NCBI GenBank assembly: GCA_047605605.1
Contig: JASGFG010000023.1
Coordinates: forward strand, 1 to 47,800
DNA from: JAATGA01 sp047605605
Lineage (GTDB): Bacteria; Pseudomonadota; Alphaproteobacteria; Rhodobacterales; Rhodobacteraceae
Reading direction: 5' to 3'
DNA length: 47,800 nt
Shown here: piece after piece, positions 40,245 through 47,800 of the stretch
How the letters are laid out: each line of letters opens with the position of its first letter
Position numbering within the stretch: the stretch's first letter is position 1
The notes under the pieces: model-generated
Seen by the model: the letters and a program-made list of their open reading frames with translations, nothing else
Told to the model about the DNA's origin: nothing
The model's database searches: none
Position numbers and translations under genes: made by a program

Positions 40245-41372
40245 TCAGTTCGGCGGCAGGACGGCCTTGACGACCTGCTTGCCGTTCTCGACCTCGACCC
40301 AGAAGCTTTCGCGCGACATCTCGCCCGTGTCGTCCCAGGACACGTCCATCAGCACGCCGGGGCAATCGGCGGCCTTCAGCGTCAGCCCGTGCATCTTTTC
40401 GGCGATGGCGGCGCTGTCGGGCTTGCCCACCAGTTCCGTCACGCATTTGATCGTCCAGGCGGCGGTATAGCCTTTGATGGCGTTGTGGTCGGGGGTGTAG
40501 TTGTATTTCGCCTTGAACCGCTCGACCATGTCCTTCATCGCCGGGATGTCGGCATCGGGCGTCAGGCCCACATGGCCCATGGCGCCATTGGCCGCATCGC
40601 CCGCCAGTTCGATCACCTTGTGGCCGATCAGCGTGGTTTCACCGACCAGCGGCTGGGTCACGCCCTGCTTGCGCGCCTCGCGCAGGAAGCGGGCGCTTTC
40701 CTCTTCGGTCATATAGGCAAAGACGGCGTCGGCCTGGATCCCCTTCAGCTTGACCACATCGGCGGAATAGTCGGTCTGGGCCTGTTCGGTCGGGATGTCG
40801 GCGACGATCTCGAACCCGTATTTCTCGGCTTCTTTCAGGAACGAGGTATGGCCGCCCTTGCCGAATTCGGTGTTCGCCCAGACGACGGCGACTTTCTTCA
40901 CCTTCATCTCGTCGGCCATGTATTTCGCCATCTTCGGCACGCCCTTTTGCGAGCCAAAGGCGGTGCGGAAGATATAGGGGTTGTTCATCGAGGTGATCGA
41001 CGGCGCCTCGGAGCCGGTGAACTGCGGGATGCCGGCCTGCTTGGCCACCAGCATGTTCACCACGGTCGAGGACGAGAACACCGTGCCGGTGATGACATAG
41101 ACCCCATCGTCGATGGCCTTTTGCACCATGGCGCGGCTGACCTGCGGGTCGGTCTGGCTGTCATATTCGGTGATGGCGATCTGTTCGCCCAGAACACCGC
41201 CTGCGGCATTGATTTCCTCGAACCCCATCTTCACGCCGTCGCGGAAGTTGGTGCCTGCGGCGGCGCCCGGCCCCGAAAGCTCGACGATGGAACCGACCTT
41301 CAGGTCGGCCAGCGCCGGGATTGCCGACAGGGCCAGCGCCATTGCGGCAGAGCCGATAAGTTTTCCGAACAT
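40245..41372 (-). CDS. livK: ABC transporter periplasmic substrate-binding protein (LivK-like)
   Basis: A 375-residue periplasmic type I binding protein. Signal peptide MFGKLIGSAAMALALSAIPALA, then LKVGSIVELSGPGAAAGTNFRDGVKMGFEEINAAGG, ITEYDSQTDPQ, VITGTVFSSSTVVNMLVAKQAGIPQFTGSEAP and PYIFRTAFGSQ. The set is that of LivK-type receptors for amino acids or small carboxylates. Ligand unknown. Strong start: GGGAGGAAACAC before ATG. The upstream 217 bp hold its promoter; no box is convincing to my eye. Confidence 0.93.
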   Translation of the reverse strand: MFGKLIGSAAMALALSAIPALADLKVGSIVELSGPGAAAGTNFRDGVKMGFEEINAAGGVLGEQIAITEYDSQTDPQVSRAMVQKAIDDGVYVITGTVFSSSTVVNMLVAKQAGIPQFTGSEAPSITSMNNPYIFRTAFGSQKGVPKMAKYMADEMKVKKVAVVWANTEFGKGGHTSFLKEAEKYGFEIVADIPTEQAQTDYSADVVKLKGIQADAVFAYMTEEESARFLREARKQGVTQPLVGETTLIGHKVIELAGDAANGAMGHVGLTPDADIPAMKDMVERFKAKYNYTPDHNAIKGYTAAWTIKCVTELVGKPDSAAIAEKMHGLTLKAADCPGVLMDVSWDDTGEMSRESFWVEVENGKQVVKAVLPPN

Positions 41373-41589
41373 GTGTTTCCTCCCATATGGCCCGGATCTT
41401 GTGTGGACCGCCGCGGCCGACCCGGATACCGCAGCTTGCTGGACAGCCGCCATTGGCGCTGCGTGGATCATTCTCCTGCCCGGACGGACCCGTTCCTCCA
41501 TCCGCCGGGTCCTCAGGCTCGCCCAAGCCTGCACAACTTGCCGCGTAATGGCGAATGCAGAATTGCTACGGGCCATAACATTTTGCTAA

Positions 41590-42402
41590 TCAGGCCCCGA
41601 CCTTCCTGACCCCCATCAGCAGTTCGGCCAGCAGGGTCGCCTGTGCGTTGAACATGCCCGACCCCGGCATCGTGCCGCAGCCTTTCGCCCGCGCCGCGGC
41701 GATCAGCGGCGGGATGGCGGGGCGCGTGACCACATCCGCCACGAACTGGTCCGCCGTCAGCAGATCGGTCTGGACCGGCAGGGGATCGCCCTCGCGCATT
41801 CCCAGCGGCGTCGCATTCGCGACCAGCGCAAAGCCGCGCGGATCGGTGCCGCCGATGCGCGCCTTGCCCGGAAAGCTTTCGTTCAGCCGCGCGATCAGCG
41901 CATCGCGCCGCGTGGTGTCGATGTCGTGCAGCGCCAGTTCCGACGCGCCGCGCGCAAGGATCTCATAGGCGATGGCCGATCCGGCCCCGCCGGTGCCGAC
42001 CAGCAGCGCGGGCTTGCCCGCCACGTCGAAACCCTGCGCGGCGATCCCGTCCATATAACCCTCTCCGTCGGTCGCGTCGCCCGCCCAGCCGTCGCCTTCG
42101 CGGATCATGATGTTCACCGCCCCCGCCGCACGGGCGCGGGCCGAAACGCGGGTGCAGGCCGCAAGGCAGGGCCCCTTGTGCGGCACCGTCACCACGATGC
42201 CGGGGCAGTTCTGGACGCCATGCGACTGCGACAGCCACCCTGCCAGATCCTGCGGCAGGATGTGAACCGGCACGACCATGCCGTTGAACGCCCGGTCCGC
42301 CATGATCTGGCTGAGCGATGTGGGCGATTTCACCTGGCCGATCGGATGGCCGATGATCGGAAAGAACGCCGTCTCGCCATCTATGCGCAGCGGTGCTGTC
42401 AC
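41590..42402 (-). CDS. Shikimate dehydrogenase family protein (AroE-like)
   Basis: A 270-residue AroE-family NAD(P) dehydrogenase. PIGQVKSPTSLSQIM (shikimate-binding SP..), VTVPHKGPCLAA with the catalytic Lys, DATDGEGYMDG with the catalytic Asp, GTGGAGSAIAYEIL (dinucleotide loop), ATPLGMR and DVVTRPAIPPLI. The loop after beta-2 has DIDTTRRD, an Asp that points to NAD rather than NADP, and a catabolic quinate/shikimate role fits the neighbourhood better than the biosynthetic one. GTG start at 42402 with GGGGGAAGGG upstream. Candidate AraC-type operator B is 69 bp upstream. Confidence 0.88.
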   Translation of the reverse strand: MTAPLRIDGETAFFPIIGHPIGQVKSPTSLSQIMADRAFNGMVVPVHILPQDLAGWLSQSHGVQNCPGIVVTVPHKGPCLAACTRVSARARAAGAVNIMIREGDGWAGDATDGEGYMDGIAAQGFDVAGKPALLVGTGGAGSAIAYEILARGASELALHDIDTTRRDALIARLNESFPGKARIGGTDPRGFALVANATPLGMREGDPLPVQTDLLTADQFVADVVTRPAIPPLIAAARAKGCGTMPGSGMFNAQATLLAELLMGVRKVGA

Positions 42403-42470
42403 TTGCCCTTCCCCCCTGTCGTCCGGCGTCCGCCGGCCGTTTCGTGAAACAATCATGCATGGCGCAGTCA

Positions 42471-42508
42471 GGAAATGGACGATGGGGGCGAAAGGTTGGA
42501 CGATTCCC
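42471..42508 (-). promoter_or_regulatory. Candidate AraC-type operator B (direct repeat, 21-bp period)
   Basis: TGGACGAT occurs twice, at 42476-42483 and 42497-42504, exactly 21 bp apart, within blocks GGAAATGGA and GAAAGGTTGGACGATTCCC. The second block differs at one base of 19 from operator A at 31911-31929. Two helical turns between half-sites is typical of AraC-family sites. Confidence 0.6.
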
Positions 42509-42579
42509 CGCCAGTGCCGCCCCGTATCCCTGTCCGATGCACCCTTTCTCCGGCTCTTCGTTCACCATTACAAAAAATG

Positions 42580-42629
42580 GAATATCATTCAAGAATAAAA
42601 TTGACTTCCGGTAATGATGCGGTTTTTAT
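42580..42629 (+). promoter_or_regulatory. Predicted sigma-70 promoter with upstream palindrome
   Basis: TTGACT (42601-42606), 17-nt spacer, TTTTAT (42624-42629), in an unusually A/T-rich stretch. GAAT-ATC-ATTC (42580-42590) is a small palindrome just upstream of the -35 box and could bind the IclR-type protein encoded two genes on. Drives the Gfo/Idh/MocA gene at 42670. Confidence 0.5.
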
Positions 42630-42669
42630 CTGGCAGCGGGTGCAGAACCGGAACTGGGGGAGCGGCGGC

Positions 42670-43767
42670 ATGGCAGGGGCAATCGGGGTGGTGGTGGTCG
42701 GTGCGGGGGCGATCGGGCGCACGCATATCGACACGCTTGCCCGCATGGCGGATCTGCGGCTTTCGGCGCTGGTCGATCCGATGCCCGCGGGCCGGGCGCT
42801 GGCCGAAAAGCTGGGGGTGCCGTGTTTCGCCGATGTCTCGGCGCTGATCGAGTCGGGGCTGGCGCAGGCCGCCATCGTCGCCACGCCGAATGAAACCCAC
42901 CTGCCCGTGTCCGAAACGCTGCTGCGCGCGGGCCTTCCGGTGCTGCTGGAAAAGCCTGTGGCGGAAAGCCTGGTCTCGGCGCTGCGACTGATCGCGGTGG
43001 CGGATGAAACCGGGGTGCCGCTGCTGGTCGGCCATCACCGCCGCCACAACCCGATCATCCGCGCCGCGCATCAGGCGATCCATGCGGGGCGGATCGGCGA
43101 TCTGGTCATGGCGACCGTCACCTGTTCGCTGGCGAAACCGCCCTCCTATTTCGAGGCCGCATGGCGCCGGGCGCCCGGCGCGGGCGGGCCGCTGCTGATC
43201 AATCTGGTGCATGAAATCGACCTGCTGCGGCATTTCTTCGGCGAAATCGCCAGCGTGCAGGCCATCGCCAGCCACGGCCGCCGCGGCTTTGCGGTCGAGG
43301 ATACGGCCGCCGTCTGCCTGACCTTTGCCGCGGGCGGGCTGGCGACCTTGTGCATTTCCGATGCCGCGGTCGGCCCCTGGGCCTGGGATCTGAGCGCGGG
43401 CGAGAACATGGCCCGCTTTCCCGCCCACAAGGTCAGCGCGCATCACTATGCGGGCAGCCGCGCGGGCCTGTCCCTGCCGGACCTGACCCTGTGGCAACCG
43501 CCGGCCGATCCCGACTGGACGCGGGAGTTGCGGCCCGAAACCCTGCCCGTCACCCACGCCGATCCCTATGAGGCGCAGCTGGATCATTTCGCCGACCTGA
43601 TCCGCAACGGCGGCGTGCCGCGGGTGTCGGGCCGGGATGCGACGGCAAACCTGCTGGTGCTGGATGCGATCCGCGCCGCCGCCGAAACCGGGCAGTCGGT
43701 CGCAGTTGACCTTTCGCCGCTGACCGCCGACTCTGGAACCGTCTTCAACAACGGAAACGGTCCATGA
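42670..43767 (+). CDS. Gfo/Idh/MocA family oxidoreductase
   Basis: A 365-residue NAD(P)-dependent dehydrogenase. N-terminal Rossmann loop VVVVGAGAIGRTHIDTL, the family motif LLEKPVAESL (Lys in EKP), GHHRRHNPIIRAAHQAI and LVHEIDLLRHFFGE (His-x3-Asp catalytic pair). Substrates in this family are sugars, inositols and related polyols, but some members act on hydroaromatic acids. Overlaps the IclR gene by 4 nt (ATGA-type). Start: ATG at 42670, preceded by a G-rich weak site. Confidence 0.9.
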   Translation: MAGAIGVVVVGAGAIGRTHIDTLARMADLRLSALVDPMPAGRALAEKLGVPCFADVSALIESGLAQAAIVATPNETHLPVSETLLRAGLPVLLEKPVAESLVSALRLIAVADETGVPLLVGHHRRHNPIIRAAHQAIHAGRIGDLVMATVTCSLAKPPSYFEAAWRRAPGAGGPLLINLVHEIDLLRHFFGEIASVQAIASHGRRGFAVEDTAAVCLTFAAGGLATLCISDAAVGPWAWDLSAGENMARFPAHKVSAHHYAGSRAGLSLPDLTLWQPPADPDWTRELRPETLPVTHADPYEAQLDHFADLIRNGGVPRVSGRDATANLLVLDAIRAAAETGQSVAVDLSPLTADSGTVFNNGNGP

Positions 43768-44600
43768 GCAGCGTTCTGGAAAAATCCCTCGGCATCGTCG
43801 AACTGCTGGTCGACCATCCGATGGGCCTGCCTGTCACCACCATCGCCGCGGCGACCGACCAGCCCGCCAGCGGCGTCCACCGCACCTTGCAGGAACTGGC
43901 GCGCCTTGGCTATGTGCGGCAGGTGCAGGCGCAGGGCGACTATGCGCTGACCATCAAGCTGCCGGCGATGGGGCTGGGCTTTCTGGGCCGTGCCGGGATC
44001 ACCGACGTGGCGCAGCCGGTGCTGGATACGCTGGCCGCGGATTCGGGCGAGCTGATCCGGCTGTCGGTGATCGACGGCGACCGGCTGATCTGGGTCGCGG
44101 TGGCGCAGGGGGCGACGCGCGGCCTGCGCTATGATCCGGGGCAGGAACAGGGCGTCGTCGTCCATCTGGCCAGTTCGGCGGGCGGCAAGGCCTGGCTGTC
44201 CACCATGTCGGATGACGAGGCGCTGACCCGCGTCGGCGCCCAGGGCATCCAGCGCCAGGCCGAGGGGACGGGCCCGAACGCCCCCCGCAGCATCACCCTG
44301 CTGCTGGAGCAGCTGGCCGAGGCGCGGGCGCGCGGCTATGCGGTAGCGGTGGACAGCTATATCGCCGGAATGGCGGCGATGGCGGTTCCGGTGCGCTATC
44401 ACGGCGCGGGGGCGGTGCTTGGCTGTCTGTCGATCGCCGGTCCCGCGGTGCGGATGACGGCCGAACGGATGGCGCAGCTGGCCCCCCGGTTGCAGGCGGC
44501 GGCGGCGGAGCTGGGCGCGGCGGCGGCCGGGACCAAGTATTTTCAGGCGAATGTGCGGGCGCTGGAAGCAGAGCCTGCGTCGGATCGGCAAGGCGCATGA
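43764..44600 (+). CDS. IclR family transcriptional regulator
   Basis: A 278-residue regulator. N-terminal winged helix-turn-helix (LGIVELLVDHPMGLPVTTIAAATDQPASGVHRTLQELARLGYV), then an IclR effector domain with GSS-like ASSAGGKAWLSTMSDD, ARGYAVAVDSYIAGMAAMAVPV and CLSIAGPAVRMT. Relatives (PcaR, PobR, KdgR) sense aromatic, protocatechuate-pathway or sugar-acid compounds. Likely controls its own cluster; the candidate site is GAAT-ATC-ATTC. Confidence 0.92.
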   Translation: MSSVLEKSLGIVELLVDHPMGLPVTTIAAATDQPASGVHRTLQELARLGYVRQVQAQGDYALTIKLPAMGLGFLGRAGITDVAQPVLDTLAADSGELIRLSVIDGDRLIWVAVAQGATRGLRYDPGQEQGVVVHLASSAGGKAWLSTMSDDEALTRVGAQGIQRQAEGTGPNAPRSITLLLEQLAEARARGYAVAVDSYIAGMAAMAVPVRYHGAGAVLGCLSIAGPAVRMTAERMAQLAPRLQAAAAELGAAAAGTKYFQANVRALEAEPASDRQGA

Positions 44601-44653
44601 GACGCGCGCCGTTCCGTCGCGGTGGCTTTGCCCGCGCCTGCGGGCAGGGGTGA

Positions 44654-46384
44654 ATGGAACGGCAATCCGTCGGCAGTCTGGTCTGCGACGTTCTGGTGAT
44701 CGGCTCGGGTGCGGCGGGGCTGGCCTGCGCCGTCACCGCGGCCCATCACGGGCTGAAGGTGGTGGTCGCCGAAAAGGAACCCGTCTTTGGCGGCACCTCG
44801 GCCTGGTCGGGCGGGTGGCTGTGGGTGCCGCGCAACCCGCTGGCTCGCGCCGCCGGGATCGACGAGCCGGCCGGGGCGCCTATGGAATATCTGCGGTCCG
44901 AACTGGGCAACCGCGCGGGCGACCCGCGGCTGGCGGCCTTTCTGGCCAACGGGCCAGAGATGGTATCCTTCTTTCAGGACCATACCGCGATGCGCTGGAT
45001 CGACGGCAACAAGGTGCCCGATTTCCACGAAACCCCCGGCGCGGCGCGCGGGGGGCGGTCGGTCTCGGCGCTGTGCTATGACGCGCGGGGGCTGGGGCCT
45101 TGGGTGAAAAAGCTGCGCCCGCCGCTGGACGTGGTCAGCCTGTGGGGCATGGGCATCGGCCCGGCCGCCGACATGCGGGCGTTCTTCACCGCGACCCGCA
45201 GCCCGCGCGCCGCCGTCCATGTGGCGGGCCGCATCGCGCGGCATCTGCGCGATCTGGCGGTGCATGGCCGCGGGATGCGGCTTTACAACGGCAATGCGCT
45301 GGTGGCGCGGCTGATGCGGTCGGCGCTGGACAAGGGCGTGACCCTGATCGACAGCGCGCCCGTCACCGCCCTGCTGAGGGAAGGGGGGCGCGTCACCGGC
45401 GCGCGGCTGGCGACGGCGGGGGGCGAAACGGTCGTCCATGCCGCGCGGGGCGTGGTGCTGGCGACGGGCGGTTTCCCGCATGACCGCGAACGGCTGGCGG
45501 CGCTGGCGCCGCAGGCGGGCGGGGCTGGGCACAATTCCGCCGCGCCCCCCGGCAATACCGGCGACGGGATGCGTCTGGCCGAGGGCGCGGGCGGGCAGGT
45601 CGACGGCACGCTGGTGTCGAACATGGCGCTGGCGCCGGTGTCGCAGGTGACGCGGCCCGACGGGACGGTCGCGAACTTTCCCCATCTGATCGAGCGGGCG
45701 AAACCCGGCATCATCGCCGTCACCCCCGCCGGCCGCCGCTTCGTCAGCGAGGCCGACAGCTATCACGACTTCATGAAGGCGTTGATCGAGGCGACGCCGC
45801 CGGGGCGCGAGCCGACCGGCTGGCTGATCGCCGACCATGCCGCGCAGCGCCGCTGGGGTCTGGGCTGGGCCAAGCCCTTTCCCTTTCCACTGGGGCCTGC
45901 GATCCGGTCGGGCTATCTGAAACGGGGCCGGACGCTGGCCGATCTGGCCCGCGCCTGCAACATCCCCGAAGGGGTGCTGGCCGAAACCGTGGCGCGGTTC
46001 AACGCCGGGGCCGCGCGGGGCGAGGACCCCGAGTTCCATCGGGGCGAAAGCCTCTACAATCGCGTGCAGGGCGACCCCGACCACCGGCCGAACCCGTCGC
46101 TGGCGCCGCTGGCGCGGGGGCCGTTCTATGCGGTGCGGCTGGTGCCCGGCAGCCTGGGCAGCTTCGCCGGGCTGAAGACCGACCCCGCCGCACGGGTTCT
46201 GGACGGCGACGGTGCGCCGGTGCCGGGGCTGTTCGCGGTCGGCAACGACATGGCGTCCGTGATGGGCGGCAATTACCCGTCGGGGGGCATCACGCTGGGT
46301 CCCGGCATGACATTCGGCTATATCGCCGGCCGCGTTCTGGCCGGCCAGCCCGTGACCGGGCTTTCAACGGAGGAAACGGCATGA
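44654..46384 (+). CDS. FAD-dependent dehydrogenase, 3-ketosteroid-delta1-dehydrogenase-like (copy 2)
   Basis: A 576-residue flavoprotein, paralogue of the gene at 32954. FAD loop VLVIGSGAAGLACAVTA, VAEKEPVFGGTSAWSGGWLWVP, VLATGGFPHD, and C-terminal FAVGNDMASVMGGNYPSGGITLGPGMTFGYIAGR. The Tyr and following Gly of the C-terminal NYP motif are kept, with Ser for Gly at one inner position. Probably a second desaturase acting on a ring ketone or enone. ATG at 44654, 54 nt after the IclR gene; overlaps the NIPSNAP gene by ATGA. Confidence 0.88.
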   Translation: MERQSVGSLVCDVLVIGSGAAGLACAVTAAHHGLKVVVAEKEPVFGGTSAWSGGWLWVPRNPLARAAGIDEPAGAPMEYLRSELGNRAGDPRLAAFLANGPEMVSFFQDHTAMRWIDGNKVPDFHETPGAARGGRSVSALCYDARGLGPWVKKLRPPLDVVSLWGMGIGPAADMRAFFTATRSPRAAVHVAGRIARHLRDLAVHGRGMRLYNGNALVARLMRSALDKGVTLIDSAPVTALLREGGRVTGARLATAGGETVVHAARGVVLATGGFPHDRERLAALAPQAGGAGHNSAAPPGNTGDGMRLAEGAGGQVDGTLVSNMALAPVSQVTRPDGTVANFPHLIERAKPGIIAVTPAGRRFVSEADSYHDFMKALIEATPPGREPTGWLIADHAAQRRWGLGWAKPFPFPLGPAIRSGYLKRGRTLADLARACNIPEGVLAETVARFNAGAARGEDPEFHRGESLYNRVQGDPDHRPNPSLAPLARGPFYAVRLVPGSLGSFAGLKTDPAARVLDGDGAPVPGLFAVGNDMASVMGGNYPSGGITLGPGMTFGYIAGRVLAGQPVTGLSTEETA

Positions 46385-46992
46385 GCCTTTATGAACTGGC
46401 AACGCTCGACACGGTGATCTTCGGCGCGGGCAAGGCCGCCCCGGCGATCGAGGCCTGGGTGGCCGAGGGGCAGGGGCGGCTGTGCGGCGCCTGGGGCACC
46501 GACATCGGCACGCTGAACCGGGTGTTCGTGCTGCGCGCCTTTGACGGCATGGACCAGCTGATGGCCGAACGCGAACGCGCGCTGCGCAGCGACAACCCCT
46601 TTGGCTGCGTGGAGCATCTGGCGGGGCTGACGATGGAAAGCTATCGGGCGCTGGACTTCCTGCCGCCGGTTCAGGCGGGAACCTTCGGCCCGGTCTACGA
46701 ATTCCGCACCTATCGCACCCGGATCAACGGCATCGTCCCGACGATGGGCAAATGGGAACAGGCCGTCCCTGCGCGTGAGGCCTATTCGCATCTGACCGTC
46801 GCCATGTATGGGCTGGACGGTGCGCCGCGGCTGACGCAGATCTGGCCCTATGCCAGCCTTGCCGCCCGGTCCGAGGCGCGGGCGAAATCGGTGGCCGACG
46901 GCAAATGGCCGCCCAAGGGGGGCCCCGACTGGCTGACCCCGGACATGACCAGCCAGATCGCCCTGCCCCTGCCGTTCTCGCCGCTGAAGTGA
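46381..46992 (+). CDS. NIPSNAP family protein (two domains)
   Basis: A 203-residue protein with two NIPSNAP-like ferredoxin-fold halves. The second half is the more typical: VYEFRTYRTRINGIVPTMGKWEQAVPAREAYSHLTVAMYGLDGAPRLTQIWPYASLAARSEARAKSV. Function unknown. Overlaps the FAD dehydrogenase gene and is followed 5 nt later by the TIM-barrel gene, so all three are one unit. Compare the other NIPSNAP gene at 31289, which precedes pobA. Confidence 0.85.
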   Translation: MSLYELATLDTVIFGAGKAAPAIEAWVAEGQGRLCGAWGTDIGTLNRVFVLRAFDGMDQLMAERERALRSDNPFGCVEHLAGLTMESYRALDFLPPVQAGTFGPVYEFRTYRTRINGIVPTMGKWEQAVPAREAYSHLTVAMYGLDGAPRLTQIWPYASLAARSEARAKSVADGKWPPKGGPDWLTPDMTSQIALPLPFSPLK

Positions 46993-46997
46993 GTGCC

Positions 46998-47800
46998 ATG
47001 ACCCATCCGCTTTCGCTTGCCTTTCTGACCACCTTCGAGGTCGGCCCGGTCGAGGCGGTGCGCATCGCCGCCGCCGCCGGATACCAGATGGTCGGCCTGC
47101 GCATCCTGCCCGCCGCTGCCAGCGGCGAGCCGGACTATCCCCTGCTGACCGACGACCGCCTGCTGGCCGAGGTGCAGGCCGCCCTGCGCGACACCGGCGT
47201 GACGGTGGGCGATGTGGAGATCATCCGCCTGAAGGCCGAAAACGACTGGGACCTGTTCGCCCGGTTCTGCGCACGCTGCGGGGCGCTGTCGGCGCGGCAT
47301 GTGCTGGTGGCGGGCGACGACCCCGACCCTGCGCGGCTGACCGAAAGTTTCGCGCGGTTCTGCGACATGGCCGCCGAATACGGCCTGACCGCCGATCTGG
47401 AATTCATGCCCTGGACCGCCGTGCCCGATCTGACCGCCGCGCTGCGGATCGTGCAGGATGCGGGGCGCGCCAATGGCGGGGTGCTGGTCGATGCGCTGCA
47501 TTATGACCGGTCGACCACCACGCTGGACCAGATTGCCGCCCTGCCGCGCAACCGGGTGAACTATGTCCAGTTCTGCGACGGCGCCGTGCCCTATGACCCC
47601 AGCGACGAGGGGCTGATCCGCATCGCGCGCGGCGAGCGGCTGTTTCCTGGGCAGGGCGGGATCGACATGATCGGCCTGGCCCGCGCCATCCCGCCCGATG
47701 TGACGATCAGCGTCGAGGTCCCGCATCGGGCGCTGGCCGAAAAGGTCGATGCCCTGGGCCGGGCGGAAATGGCCATCGCCGCCACCCGCGCGATCCTGCG
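46998..47800 (+). CDS. Xylose-isomerase-like TIM barrel protein, 3' end outside window
   Basis: 267 codons readable, no stop yet. Fold of the sugar phosphate isomerase/epimerase family, which also includes inosose dehydratase and AsbF/QuiC-type 3-dehydroshikimate dehydratases. Metal-site residues line up: Glu135 in DLEFMPW, Asp165 in VLVDALHYD, Gln191 in YVQFCDG and Glu240 in SVEVPHR. With an AroE-like dehydrogenase nearby, conversion of a dehydroshikimate-like compound to protocatechuate is possible, but epimerase activity cannot be excluded. Confidence 0.85.
   Translation, partial: MTHPLSLAFLTTFEVGPVEAVRIAAAAGYQMVGLRILPAAASGEPDYPLLTDDRLLAEVQAALRDTGVTVGDVEIIRLKAENDWDLFARFCARCGALSARHVLVAGDDPDPARLTESFARFCDMAAEYGLTADLEFMPWTAVPDLTAALRIVQDAGRANGGVLVDALHYDRSTTTLDQIAALPRNRVNYVQFCDGAVPYDPSDEGLIRIARGERLFPGQGGIDMIGLARAIPPDVTISVEVPHRALAEKVDALGRAEMAIAATRAIL

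Noticed and set aside
41404..41443. TGGA half-sites upstream of livK, as a third AraC-type operator
   Set aside because: The two TGGA cores are 36 bp apart and lack the flanking GAAAG and GATTCCC blocks, so they look like chance.
1..47800. tRNA genes, insertion sequences, CRISPR arrays, phage genes
   Set aside because: Looked for by eye on both strands; no cloverleaf with a T-loop, no transposase or integrase, and no regularly spaced repeats were seen. A formal search could still find a weak case.

Overview
The window reads as chromosome from a high-GC alphaproteobacterium of the Rhodobacterales, most like Paracoccus or a close Paracoccaceae relative. This rests on very high GC with strong GC3 bias, many 1 to 4 nt start/stop overlaps, the adjacent pgsA-moaD-moaE genes, creatinase and UMF1-type transporter genes of the kind found in that group, and a GC-rich intergenic hairpin repeat of a type I associate with this order. 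I see no tRNA, rRNA operon, insertion sequence, phage gene or CRISPR array.

Region 1 (1-10.8 kb) is mostly housekeeping. It holds the end of an M20 peptidase, a zinc-ribbon protein, creatinase, an L,D-transpeptidase lipoprotein, a large secreted phytase-like/beta-propeller protein, a small unknown protein, a cupin, a PACE-type efflux protein, the pantothenate pair panB-panC, a P1-family aminopeptidase, and the pgsA-moaD-moaE operon.

Region 2 (10.8-18.9 kb) is a self-contained adhesin export locus on the minus strand: a BapA-like adhesin with five Ig-like repeats, a TolC-type lipoprotein, a LapB-type type I secretion ABC transporter with an N-terminal C39-like domain, an HlyD-type adaptor, and an outer-membrane beta-barrel protein.

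Region 3 (19.2-23 kb) is an amino-sugar operon, kinase - GntR regulator - SIS deaminase - nagA, with overlapping genes and a promoter/operator that may give a leaderless message. Next come an MFS transporter, mepA, a second phytase-like protein and yhhQ (23.2-27 kb).

At 27.02-27.25 kb there is a compact, apparently undescribed unit: a TTGACA box, a 16-nt match to the complement of the 16S rRNA 3' end acting as an extreme Shine-Dalgarno, an 18-codon ORF, several hairpins, a downstream segment complementary to the Shine-Dalgarno and start codon, and a strong terminator. arfB, a class III aminotransferase/phospho-lyase and an APH-type kinase follow.

Region 4 (30.1-47.8 kb) looks like a catabolic island for a hydroaromatic (cyclohexane-ring) carboxylate or related compound. 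It has pobA, two ketosteroid-dehydrogenase-like FAD enzymes, two SDRs, two NIPSNAP proteins, a shikimate-dehydrogenase homologue, a Gfo/Idh/MocA dehydrogenase, a xylose-isomerase-like TIM barrel, a complete branched-chain-type ABC transporter (livKHMGF), a PaiB-like protein, and AraC and IclR regulators. Two promoters about 10.6 kb apart share a direct repeat with a 21-bp period, which suggests one regulon. The idea that oxidised ring carboxylates are aromatised to 4-hydroxybenzoate and then protocatechuate is inference from gene content.
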